Source: Lolium rigidum
Taxonomy: Eukaryota > Streptophyta > Magnoliopsida > Poales > Poaceae
NCBI RefSeq assembly: GCF_022539505.1
Contig: NC_061510.1
Location: 266,361,687 to 266,425,686, forward strand
Reading direction: 5' to 3'
DNA length: 64,000 nt
Of this stretch, positions 52,584 to 64,000 are shown one piece after another (positions within the stretch are counted from its first letter, which is position 1; each line of letters starts with the position of its first letter). The translations under genes and the position numbers were made by a program. The notes under the pieces were generated by a model. It searched no databases, was not told the DNA's origin, and saw only the letters and a list, made by a program, of their open reading frames with translations.

Positions 52584-55500
52584 TGTGGGGACCCCGGACT
52601 AGCTGTCCGAAATTCCCTGTTATGTATACAGTTCATGATCCCATGATCAGTGTGTCGTGAACACATAACCGAACTGATATCAAATTACACCATCCATTAC
52701 AAAGCGGAAAAAGAAAATTACAACATGGTCGCATGACCAATACTTACATAATAGCCTCGAAGGGCCTAACTAAACATCAGAGTAGCATCATCACTTCAAC
52801 AGCGCAGTACCCAAGTCATCTACCATAACCCTACAGGCAACTGACTGGGAAGACGTTCCTAGCTCGCATAGACGTCGCCAACTCCTTCTTCATCTGTCGA
52901 ACTCCTTCAAGTCTGGCCAAGTAAATAGCCAGGGACAAAGCCGTGAGTACATTTGAATTGTACTCGCAAAACCATCAAGAAGGTGATAACAATTATAACT
53001 AAAGAAGACAAGAGAGGAAGAGTAGTTTCTCTTGTGGATATAGCATGTGGAAGAGAAGAGATGTTTTTGGTGGAGATAGCATCCCAGCTTCTCAATCGAA
53101 GGGGACACTCCAAGAATTTATCTAAGACATCTCTATATCTCTATTGAAGAAGGGTTCCTCTACATGAAAACACTAGGAAGGGTCACCCCATTTTGTTTCA
53201 TTTTCCTCAACCATCTCCACATGGTCGGCACAACATCTTTCCCGTACCCTTCCGGTACTTTCAACACACGCATTTCCTTTGGAAATCATTTTCAAAACCA
53301 AAACTCGACACAGCTCGGTAACGGCCATCCCAACCGTCCATGACCGCGGACGCGGCTATTCGAATAGTTTTAACTCTGCAGAGTGTGCGCACTTTCCCCA
53401 CAAGAACCGATAAATCCGCCGGGATCATCCCCGGTTCGACATACAAAAGTATGCGAGGCTCGGATAATCAGTCATAGTCCTTCGCCTGTCTCCCTTGACA
53501 AGAGTCCTTCCCTGCGGGCTTACCCCTTCCCGGCACCCCGGCAACATACCTCCTTTTGAGCGTATCTACGGCGCCATGACAGAAGACCCTCAGTAATCGT
53601 CCGCTGCAAGTTAATGCAGTGTATTGCCTCCTTCGGAGCGCAACCCGGTGTCGAAGGTCATCGTGACCCTCCTAGAGAGTTGTGAAGGTGTCTCAAGTCA
53701 ATTTCAACAAACTACAGACTAAGCCCGTACCCACTTTGGATAATGTGGTTGCGCTGTGTAATTGTTCCAGGCGAATACAAAGAACCATGTGTCGTTTTTC
53801 TCAAAAACCCAAGTCACACCCACACTTTCCTCTTTCCAACCATCTTTGTCAAGATCCTTTTCTTTCATAAACCATACGCTTGGGTAAGGTTGCCTCACCC
53901 AAGGTTTTCATAAACATTTACAACAAGGTAAACCTTGAGGGGTTCCCAACCTATAGTTTCATGAGTTGAACTAGTATTGCACTACGGCCGAGATGAGAGT
54001 CATCCCGCCATAGATGAGGTATAAAGGGGTAGTGGAGTGGATCATACTTGCTTAAGGTAAGCATGTATTATGACAACACAAGGAGGAATATACTCTCAGA
54101 TTTGTGGTGCTAACTACACAACTTAGATAGTGGAGTGTCACTATCCAACATATTCTCCAAGATGGTACACGACATACTCCTCTCAAGTTGAGAATACACC
54201 AAGATCATGACATTGATACCTCTATACTACAAAGGGGTGGGTGTGGTGTAAGTTACTATCTTGAGATGGAACATGCTCAAGTTGAGCATACAAGATAACC
54301 AAGTGGGATAGCACGACCATGTTACCATGCATCCCATAACACAAGGACAAATAGTGGAGCATCACCACTAGGGAGTACCCCACTTGCAATCACACATAGA
54401 TGACATAAATAGAGATAATAACACACATAGAATGAAGGTGCTTTGAACATCAACAAATGACATCCAACTAGACACCGGATCAGAGATCAAAAGATGGCTT
54501 GCCTTGGCTTATTTGTCCCCGGACTTCTTCAGCTCCATCAATATAAGAATTCCAACAGTATAAATAAAATCCTCGTCCGATTCCACTTCTTCTTCGCCGG
54601 AGTTGTTCGCATCTATCGCCGGAAAGTATAAAAGGAACACAATCAACACATTGCACAAACAGAACAACATGCAACAATCAGTGGCTAACCACTCCACCAA
54701 GGTAGAACATACTAAGGACTTATAGATACCATGAAACAACTTTAAGAGTTTTAATTTAGAAAAGATTTATACACCTAATAATGGCATGAGAGCCTCACAA
54801 ATTAGCAATTGCCTCTCTTGGTTATCACCAAGGCATAAGTCGATATCCCTTAGTAGATAACACCACCAAGGAGACAAGTGCATTGGTTTTACATAAAAAG
54901 CATCCATCTTTTGTTTTCCAACATTTTTGGAAAGGCACACATTATTTTTCCTATTTTATTTTGCTTGCACAACTACTACCCAATACTAGGAAGTAAATAA
55001 TATGCCACCCCATTTTGAAAACTTAAGTAAAACAACAGAGCTTGGTTTAATCTTGGGAGGTTTTGTTTGGAAATAATAAAACATAGGTTGGCTACTTTTA
55101 AAACAAAGTGATGACAAGGGTTTGAATAACTCAAAGAGATTTCAAATTCATCATTGCAAGTGACACACATATATTTGCAAACAGAGACAAAATTTCTTGA
55201 ACAGAGACTAAAAGTATTTTTACTAGATGGCCAGTAACAAAACAAGGTGAACACAATTGGATTCATCCAAAAATATGAATCCTAGAATTTTTAAAATTAC
55301 AAACACTAATCAGAATGCAGTGATCATGTTTAATTCACTAAATTTCGTACAAAAATCCTAAAAATATGAGGTCAGTGGCATTGGAAAGGTATTCAAATTT
55401 ATAAACTAATGCAATTTGTTTCACTCGATTTGGGTTTGTGGATCTAGAGTTATAGTCAAAACAGTGCTACTGGTTTTAACATAATGTTTCAGCAATTCGA

Positions 55501-57987
55501 ATTTTAAAAGCGGGCGGGAAACACCTGGGCTGTGCGGATTTGAAAATGGGCCGGCCCAGGTGGTTTATTTCCAGGTGGCTTTGGGAAAGAAAAAAAAAAA
55601 AAAAAAAAAAAGGGAGGGGAGAGGGGCCCCGGGCGGGCCAGCCTGCATGGCCAACGTGGCCAAGCGGCCCATGCAGAGCACGATCGGGTCGGGATCATCT
55701 CCCTCCTCGACCACGCAGACGCACGCGCGTGCGGCGCTGCGAGAGAAGAAGGGCGGGAGTCGGGGGCTCACCGGCGGAATGCGACGGTCGTCGGCGGCGG
55801 CCGGGCGGGGTGGCGGCGTGACGGGGCGGTCCAGGGGCGCGCTCGGCGCCTTCCTCTCGCCCGGCAGCGGCTTCTCCCGGTGGCGGCGTCCTCGCAGCAC
55901 CTCCCGGCAAGGCGACGGTGGCGGCGGTTCCGGCGAGCCTGGGCAGCGAAAAATGGTGCGTTAGGACGGGGAGACGACGGTGAGCAGGATAGGGAAGAAA
56001 AGGAGGGAGAAGGGCGTAGGGGACGAGCGCAGCTTGGCTCGTCATCCTCGCGGTAACCATGCCGGCGTGGGCTGCTCCGGCGAGCAGCGGCCGAGAGGAG
56101 TGCTATGGCGTGCTCAGGGGGAGCTTTAGGAGCTAGAGAGGGGTAGTGTGGAGTGGAGAGGAGAAGGCTGTGGCGGGGGTGCTTTTATAGCCGGAGGGAG
56201 GCACGTGGGTGGTGGCCGTGGCCAACGGGAGGGCGAGCGAGCGGTGGCAGCGACCAATGGAGAGGCGAGGGCTGACGTAGGAGGGTGGTGGCGTGGTGAT
56301 GTCATGCTGTAGACGTCAGCAGGCGCGCGGGAAAGGAAGGGGTCGAGCGGGAAGCTCCCAGAGTCGCTGCTCCTCCTTCTCTATTAGCTAGGGTTTCGGT
56401 TTTGGGCCTCCTTCTTGGGCTGCTTGGCTAGGGCTCGTAGGAAGGGTATGGAGAGGGTCCAGGGAAGGTTAGAGAGAGCTGGGGTCGGGCCAATGGGGTG
56501 CAGGGGGTTGGGGTGGTGCATAGGCACCATGGCTCGGTCATGTGAGAAGAAAAAGAGAGGGGGAGAGGAAGGGTGGTGTTTCTCCATAGGGTTTTGCAAA
56601 GAGAAAAGAAGGAGAGGGAGAAAAAGATATTATATTTAAATGATACTAACAAAAGATCATGTTGGTCCAACAAGGTTTGGAGATTTTTAAGACAAGGTGA
56701 GAGGAGATGGTGGTGATGGTGATGGTGATGGTGTGCCATTATGGTGGTCAAAGATGGTGATGGTCCAAGTCTTAGAGAGGTAGAGATGGAATAAACATCA
56801 CCAAGGATAATATGGTGACATAAAGGTTATTTAAAAGAATATGGCTCAAGAAATAAGGTTGGAATCTTTCCTATGGCTATGGCAAATTTTGAAGTGAAAG
56901 GTAATTTGAAAAAGTTGAGAGAAACTAGGTGGAATATAGGAGTTCAAAGAATCCTACTCTCTTTATCAAATAAGGTAGAGTTTTTCTCAAATTTTAAAAT
57001 AAACAAGAAATGGTATAAGTACCATAAACAAACCTTTTGTTAAAAAGGAAAGGAAAATAGAAAGTAATGGTTTAGAAATCAATACTTGGTAGAAATGGGA
57101 TGATAAACAAAACCCATTTCATTTCCTTGTTTTATTTGAGGAAAATATTTGAAGAGTTTTAATAAAACTAGAAGTGGTTTTGTGGTTAAAACTAGGGAAG
57201 AAAACAATAGGGTGTTGAGAGGGAGAAGGAAAACTAATTTAGAGAGGAGTGATCTCAATGGCAGATGATTATTACACAATGTAGCAATCATCTCCACTTG
57301 TTGGTTTTGTGAAGAATAAAGAAAAACAAGAGGTAAAAGAGGAACAAGTGATCTAGAGCTGAAATAGTGGATAGGGTATGAGACCAAGTGAATATAAGAA
57401 TTTCAAGGGTAGAATGGGACATGCAAGACGTGGAAGTTGTAGAGGGTGTTGCATAGATGAGATCCATGCATTGAGGTTACCAATAACAGTTGCGGGTGCT
57501 TAAAGATCAACAACCGAAGTTTGAACTTTTTAAGCCTGCCAAAACTGATTGTTGACTTGGCTTCAGAATCATCCATGATGAGTGGGTATAAGAGAAGGAT
57601 GTGATTAGGGTAGATGATCCCAAATTTTGAATTAAGGAATATTTGAGCTAGATTATCACAAAGAGGAATATCAAGATGGTACACTCAGGTTGCCATCAGG
57701 AGAAGGGTTTGATGTAGTAAAAAGAAAAACTAGTTTTCCTAAGTCACATATGTGTTTTATTTTGGTGAGTTGTTTGTCTGACCACTAGAGGTGTTGTTCT
57801 TTGGGTTAGCTCAAGACAAAACTCAACAAGCAAAACAAGACAATCCATCTACCAACAGGTCAAAGCAATTCATCATAACAAACAGATCAAGGCAATTCAT
57901 CAAATTAGTCTATAGAAAAAGCTTTTGTTCCCCCTAATTTTTGCACTAAGGACAACTAAACCAGGTTGCAAAAGTTGGGGTGTGACA
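52584..57987 (-). repeat. E3 3' LTR, 5404 bp
   Basis: Plus strand starts TGTGGGGACCCC and ends GGGGTGTGACA; the minus strand therefore opens TGTCACACCCC. It includes a GC-rich block at about 55500-56350 with a poly-A run (55590-55610) and a TATA box. Frames in the GC block (for example Pro/Arg-rich ones at 55565-56060) are compositional and are not called as genes; the rest holds no domain. Confidence 0.92.
56182..56189 (-). promoter_or_regulatory. E3 LTR TATA box (3' LTR copy)
   Basis: Plus cttttata gives TATAAAAG on the minus strand, preceded by GGC and followed by GC-rich leader. The 5' LTR copy is at 63570-63577. Confidence 0.55.
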
Positions 57988-59963
57988 GATCTTCCACCCT
58001 TAAAATAATCTCGTCCCGAGATTACTAAGCGTAGAACTAGAGGGGTTGTAAAGTTTAACTAAAGTTAGACTCCATTCTTCTGTAGATGTGCCGCTGTTGA
58101 GAGGGTTGCAACTTCAGCTTCTGAGAGACACGGTAGATTCTGACCGAGAGCAAGCTTCGTGAAGAGGTTGACTACTCCCAGCAGGTGTTGGATCTGTAGT
58201 TTTCTTAAGGATCCTACCGGGGTTCATGATTCTAGGGGAGGTAGTGCAATCCAACGGTGCCCTAACGGAGTCAAAAACTTTTTAGAGTTAGCTTAAAATT
58301 TTTAGTGGAAGACAAAGTCTTCCACCCTTAAGATTGTTCAACGGGGGTTCTAGAGACTCAGAGCTTCTAGCACGGGTCTTGTCGGAGCTTCGAGGAAGTG
58401 ATATCTCTCGTCTTGAGTAGAACATCTTCAGAGGGTGATGTGTAGTCCAAAGCTTCAAGAGGCACTCACGGTGTTTACTAATCCATATAACACGCGGTAA
58501 GTTAGTAAGTCGAAGAAGCGCCTGGTTGTTGTCCAAATGAAGCATCATCAAAGGTCATCGGAGACAATCTTCAGCTTGAGGGTCCGTGCTGACTTATACC
58601 AGTTAAGAAGCGAGCGGGTAAACTACCCTAATCTTGAGTCTTGAGTTATCTTCAGGAGCTTCACTTGATGAGGACCAGATGAACCATGTGATGTAGCTTG
58701 ACTTTGACGCTATTGTCCTCTCAGCTTGTTAGACGGTGTGTTAGAGGGTAGTTTCAAAAAGTTATACTTGAAGCTAGCGCGATTATACTCCAAGGTTAGA
58801 CCAGGTTAGTATGGCTTCTCGCAGAGATGCAGTCAATCTTGAAGGTACTGGCTTCTGCTTCCTTGGCGTAGTAGAGATGCTTCAGCTGATCTTGAAGGTA
58901 GTTAGCGCAGATAGGGCTTTGATTTAGTTTTCCTCATGGTTGAAAAATCATCTGCTAAAGTTAGAGCCATCCGTTAACTTATTCAATTAACTAGTAATTA
59001 GCATTTTATTGGTGAAGTAGGTGGGGTGAAAACATCTTTGGGAGGCTTCCTATGTTGGGTTGCCACACTAAGAGTGTTTTTCAGGCCTAAAGACCAAGAC
59101 AATCATACACACAACAAACAGATAAAAACACTCAAGGCAACACACGAGGGAACTACAAGCAATCATCACACCAGACAAGGCACTCTAAGCTTCTAGGGAT
59201 GCATAATACGCAGGGGTAGCTCAATCAAAGCGATTGAGTTTGTCCTATCCATCCTATTGGTTTGGGGCTGGTCACATATGTTGGCGTCTTCAGCTTGTTG
59301 ACATCGTCTTCAACAAGGATTTCTCGAAGCGAGAGGGTGGTGATGCGGCTGGTGTTGAGTCGTCGATGTTGAGGTAGAGGATAAAACTGTGTAGTCTTCT
59401 TGCTCAACATCCCAGGGACGTGAGGTCTTCGAAGGGGTAGCTGTTGAGGTGCTCCTGAAGTCGAGATATTCTCGTGGCTGGCCTAAAAATTACTAGTCAA
59501 GAATTGAGGGATTGATCCTTGACGACTGCAAAAAGGTGCAAGTCCACGGAGGAACAAGGTCAGCTCATCGACAAACTTTGGCGACAACCAAAAACATGAT
59601 CTTCCTGTCCATTTATGCGTACGGCTAAGTCGACATCCAATCTTCAACAGCTGCAATTGGAGGTACTTGCGTCTTCACGAGGGATTGATTGATTTTTGAG
59701 TTCGAGTCTCCGGTCTGAATTGGGGACATCGTCCAATATGTAGGTTTGAAGTGGATGAGACAATAGAGTAAGAATTTTCAAACACTTCTATAAAGCGGAG
59801 AGATAAGAATTTAGAAGTTTTGAAGGAACAGGAGGAGTAGAAGCTATGCTTCCGACTAAAGAAAGAATATGTTTGGTAAATAGTTTTGCCCAAGTACTTG
59901 CTTCCTAACTAACGTCCATGCTAACTAAGGTCTCCTACAGTCAGGATAGCTCGATACCGGCTA
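57988..59963 (-). other. E3 interior with polypurine tract and damaged primer site
   Basis: Polypurine tract AAGGGTGGAAGATC (minus; plus 57988-58001) adjoins the 3' LTR. At 59949-59960 the minus strand reads CCGGTATCGAGC, which matches the iMet site TGGTATCAGAGC except for T to C at the first base and the loss of one base at CAGAG. Between them, about 1.95 kb holds no frame with a domain; short minus-strand frames at 58288-58551 and 59675-59893 are not recognisable. Confidence 0.75.
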
Positions 59964-62900
59964 CGTGGGGACCCCGGACTAGCTGTCCGAAATTCCCTGT
60001 TATGTATACAGTTCATGATCCCATGATCAGTGTGTCGTGAACACATAACCGAACTGATATCAAATTACACCATCCATTACAAAGCGGAAAAAGAAAATTA
60101 CAACATGGTCGCATGACCAATACTTACATAATAGCCTCGAAGGGCCTAACTAAACATCAGAGTAGCATCATCACTTCAACGAGCGCGAGTACCCAAGTCA
60201 TCTACCATAACCCTACGAGGCAAGCGGGCGGGAAGACGTTCCTAGCTCGCATAGACGTCGCCAACTCCTTCTTCATCCGTCGAACTCCTTCAAGTCCGGC
60301 CAAGTAAATAGCCGGGGACAAAGCCGTGAGTACATTTGAATTGTACTCGCAAAACCATCAAGAAGGTGATAACAATTATAACTAAAGAAGACAAGAGAGG
60401 AAGAGTAGTTTCTCTTGTGGATATAGCATGTGGAAGAGAAGAGATGTTTTTGGTGGAGATAGCATCCCCAGCTTCTCAATCGAAGGGGACACTCCAAGAA
60501 TTTATCTAAGACATCTCTATATCTCTATTGAAGAAGGGTTCCTCTACATTAAAACACTAGGAAGGGTCACCCCATTTTGTTTCATTTTCCTCAACCATCT
60601 CCACATGGTCGGCACAACATCTTTCCCGTACCCTTCCGGTACTTTCAACACACGCATTTCCTTTGGAAATCATTTTCAAAACCAAAACTCGACACAGCTC
60701 GGTAACGGCCATCCCAACCGTCCATGACCGCGGACGCGGCTATTCGAATAGTTTTAACTCTGCGGAGTGTGCGCACTTTCCCCACAAGAACCGATAAATC
60801 CGCCGGGATCATCCCCGGTTCGACATACAAAAGTATGCGAGGCTCGGATAATCGGTCATAGTCCTTCGCCTGTCTCCCTTGACAAGAGTCCTTCCCTGCG
60901 GGCTTACCCCTTCCCGGCACCCCGGCAGCATACCTCCTTTTGAGCGTATCTCCGGCGCCATGACGAGAAGACCCTCGGTAATCGTCCGGCTGCAAGTTAA
61001 TGCGGTGTATTGCCTCCTTCGGAGCGCAACCCGGTGTCGAGAGGTCATCGTGACCCTCCTAGAGAGTTGTGAAGGTGTCTCAAGTCAATTTCAACAAACT
61101 ACAGACTAAGCCCGTACCCACTTTGGATAATGTGGTTGCGCTGTGTAATTGTTCCGGGCGAATACAAAGAACCATGTGTCGTTTTTCTCAAAAACCCAAG
61201 TCACACCCACACTTTCCTCTTTCCAACCATCTTTGTCAAGATCCTTTTCTTTCATAAACCATACGCTTGGGTAAGGTTGCCTCACCCAAGGTTTTCATAA
61301 ACATTTACAACAAGGTAAACCTTGAGGGGTTCCCAACCTATAGTTTCATGAGTTGAACTAGTATTGCACTACGGCCGAGATGAGAGTCATCCCGCCATAG
61401 ATGAGGTATAAAGGGGTAGTGGAGTGGATCATACTTGCTTAAGGTAAGCATGTATTATGACAACACAAGGAGGAATATACTCTCAGATTTGTGGTGCTAA
61501 CTACACAACTTAGATAGTGGAGTGTCACTATCCAACATATTCTCCAAGATGGTACACGACATACTCCTCTCAAGTTGAGAATACACCAAGATCATGACAT
61601 TGATACCTCTATACTACAAAGGGGGTGGGTGTGGTGTAAGTTACTATCTTGAGATGGAACATGCTCAAGTTGAGCATACAAGATAACCAAGTGGGATAGC
61701 ACGACCATGTTACCATGCATCCCATAACACAAGGACAAATAGTGGAGCATCACCACTAGGGAGTACCCCACTTGCAATCACACATAGATGACATAAATAG
61801 AGATAATAACACACATAGAATGAAGGTGCTTTGAACATCAACAAATGACATCCAACTAGACACCGGATCGAGAGATCAAAAGATGGCTTGCCTTGGCTTA
61901 TTTGTCCCCGGACTTCTTCAGCTCCATCAATATAAGAATTCCAACAAGTATAAATAAAATCCTCGTCCGATTCCACTTCTTCTTCGCCGGAGTTGTTCGC
62001 ATCTATCGCCGGAAAGTATAAAAGGAACACAATCAACACATTGCACAAACAGAACAACATGCAACAATCAGTGGCTAACCACTCCACCAAGGTCTAACAT
62101 ACTAAGGACTTATAGATACCATGAAACAACTTTAAGAGTTTTAATTTAGAAAAGATTTATACACCTAATAATGGCATGAGAGCCTCACAAATTAGCAATT
62201 GCCTCTCTTGGTTATCACCAAGGCATAAGTCGATATCCCTTAGTAGATAACACCACCAAGGAGACAAGTGCATTGGTTTTACATAAAAAGCATCCATCTT
62301 TTGTTTTCCAACATTTTTGGAAAGGCACACATTATTTTTCCTATTTTATTTTGCTTGCACAACTACTACCCAATACTAGGAAGTAAATAATATGCCACCC
62401 CATTTTGAAAACTTAAGTAAAACAACAGAGCTTGGTTTAATCTTGGGAGGTTTTGTTTGGAAATAATAAAACATAGGTTGGCTACTTTTAAAACAAAGTG
62501 ATGACAAGGGTTTGAATAACTCAAAGAGATTTCAAATTCATCATTGCAAGTGACACACATATATTTGCAAACAGAGACAAAATTTCTTGAACAGAGACTA
62601 AAAGTATTTTTACTAGATGGCCAGTAACAAAACAAGGTGAACACAATTGGATTCATCCAAAAATATGAATCCTAGAATTTTTAAAATTACAAACACTAAT
62701 CGGAATGCAGTGATCATGTTTAATTCACTAAATTTCGTACAAAAATCCTAAAAATATGAGGTCAGTGGCATTGGAAAGGTATTCAAATTTATAAACTAAT
62801 GCAATTTGTTTCACTCGATTTGGGTTTGTGGATCTAGAGTTATAGTCAAAACGAGTGCTACTTGGTTTTAACATAATGTTTCGAGCAATTCGAATTTTAA

Positions 62901-64000
62901 AAGCGGGCGGGAAACATCCGGGCTGTGCGGATTTGAAAATGGGCCGGCCCGAGGTGGTTTATTTCCAGGTGGCTTTGGGAAAGAAAAAAAAAAAAAAAAA
63001 AAGGGAGGGGAGAGGGGCCCCGGGCGGGCCAGCCTGCATGGCCAACGTGGCCAAGCGGCCCATGCAGAGCACGATCGGGTCGGGATCGTCTCCCTCCTCG
63101 ACCACGCAGACGCACGCGCGTGCGCGCTGCAGAGAAGAAGGGCGGGAGTCGGGGGCTCACCGGCGGAATGCGACGGTCGTCGGCGGCGGCTGGGCGGGGT
63201 GGCGGCGAGGTGGGGCCGTCCCGGGGCGCGCTCGGCGCCTTCCTCTCGCCGGCGGCGGCTTCTCCGGTGGCGGCGTCCTCGCGGCACCTCCCGGCAAGGC
63301 GACGGTGGCGGCGGTTCCGGCGAGCACTGGGCAGCGAAAAATGGTGCGTTAGGACGGGGAGACGACGGTGAGCAGGATAGGGAAGAAAAGGAGGGAGAAG
63401 GGCGTAGGGGACGAGCGCGGCTTGGCTCGTCATCCTCGCGGTAACCATGCCGGCGTGGGCTGCTCCGGCGAGCAGCGGCCAGAGGGAGTGCTATGGCGTG
63501 CTCAGGGGGAGCTTTAGGAGCTAGAGAGGGGTAGTGTGGAGTGGAGAGGAGAAGGCTGTGGCGGGGGTGCTTTTATAGCCGGAGGGAGGCGCGTGGGTGG
63601 TGGCCGTGGCCAACGGGAGGGCGAGCGAGCGGTGGCAGCGACCAATGGAGAGGCGAGGGCTGACGTAGGAGGGTGGTGGCGTGGTGATGTCATGCTGTAG
63701 ACGTCAGCAGGCGCGCGGGAAAGGAAGGGGTCGAGCGGGAAGCTCCCAGAGTCGCTGCTCCTCCTTCTCTATTAGCTAGGGTTTCGGTTTTGGGCCTCCT
63801 TCTTGGGCTGCTTGGCTAGGGCTCGTAGGAAGGGTATGGAGAGGGTCCGGGGAAGGTTAGAGAGAGCCGGGGTCGGGCCAATGGGGTGCGGGGGTTGGGG
63901 TGGTGCATAGGCACCATGGCTCGGTCATGTGAGAAGAAAAAGAGAGGGGGAGAGGAAGGGTGGTGTTTCTCCATAGGGTTTTGCAAAGAGAAAAGAAGGA
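59964..64000 (-). repeat. E3 5' LTR, first 4037 bp in plus orientation, cut by the window end
   Basis: Collinear with 52584-56600. The first base is C, so the TG end is lost. By eye about 40 differences from the other LTR, at least 30 at CAG/CTG sites. TATA box at 63570-63577. Confidence 0.92.
63570..63577 (-). promoter_or_regulatory. E3 LTR TATA box (5' LTR copy)
   Basis: Same TATAAAAG on the minus strand as at 56182-56189, in the LTR that would drive transcription of E3. Confidence 0.55.

Larger units (their letters stand above)
52584..64000 (-). mobile_element. E3: large-LTR non-autonomous retrotransposon, cut by the window end
   Basis: LTRs at 52584-57987 (5404 bp) and from 59964 past the end of the window, separated by a 1976 bp interior without coding. 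Polypurine tract next to the left LTR and a damaged tRNA-iMet primer site next to the right one, so it reads on the minus strand. It is inserted in the leader of E2. The layout (huge LTRs, short non-coding interior) is that of LARD elements. Confidence 0.92.

Noticed and set aside
55560..56060. Arg/Pro/Gly-rich frames on both strands, repeated at 62855-63450
   Set aside because: Part of the E3 LTR GC block; overlapping frames on both strands and a poly-A run encoding Lys show they are compositional.

Overview
The window looks like a gene-poor, repeat-packed stretch of a Pooideae grass chromosome (wheat/ryegrass type). I recognise no ordinary host gene. Evidence for the grass assignment: Ty3/gypsy LTRs opening TGATACGTCTCC, a CACTA transposon with GTGGCGCAC subterminal repeats, a Stowaway MITE, a Helitron, and GC-rich TATA-bearing blocks inside very long LTRs. 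Two runs of exactly 100 N (7748-7847, 41968-42067) look like scaffold gaps of unknown true size.

Layout. 1-4180 is part of a very long minus-strand LTR whose element runs off the left edge; it truncates a Reina-like chromovirus (4181-7747) that still has an open pol frame. 7848-12497 is the 5' end of a second large-LTR element (3.8 kb LTR, exact tRNA-iMet primer site, no coding seen inside). 12498-14614, resuming at 41887-41967, is an array of about 328 bp repeats with inverted copies. A 27.3 kb CACTA transposon (14615-41886, target duplication CTA) sits in that array. It carries a TNP2-type transposase, a second broken ORF with a protease-like C-terminus, and a small third ORF (RNase H1 N-terminal type domain plus a membrane tail). 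Two retrotransposons are nested in it: E1 (19189-26173, minus strand, duplication CTACT) between ORF1 and ORF2, and a gag-protease-only gypsy element (30594-38739, duplication TGGAG) inside ORF2. 42068-46310 is a roughly 700 bp tandem array with telomere-like TTTAGGG tracts, into which a 2.3 kb Helitron inserted. 46311-47903 is an unidentified gene-like stretch with a MITE. 47904-52583 is E2, a sister of E1, itself interrupted by E3 (52584 past the window end), which has 5.4 kb LTRs and a 2 kb non-coding interior.

Two themes stand out. First, E1 and E2 share an uninterrupted frame of about 1200 codons: a gag-like part with two zinc knuckles, then a reverse-transcriptase-like part in which the YxDD box has become CLDV, then read-through of the polypurine tract into the LTR. 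Their promoters carry different palindrome arrays at the same position. Second, much of the sequence shows a patchy, systematic distortion of CAG and CTG trinucleotides (CTCG, CCG, CGAG, CGG). Most differences between the two E3 LTRs and most frame breaks in the CACTA transposase and the gypsy gag fall on such sites, so several apparently dead genes here may be intact in the real genome.
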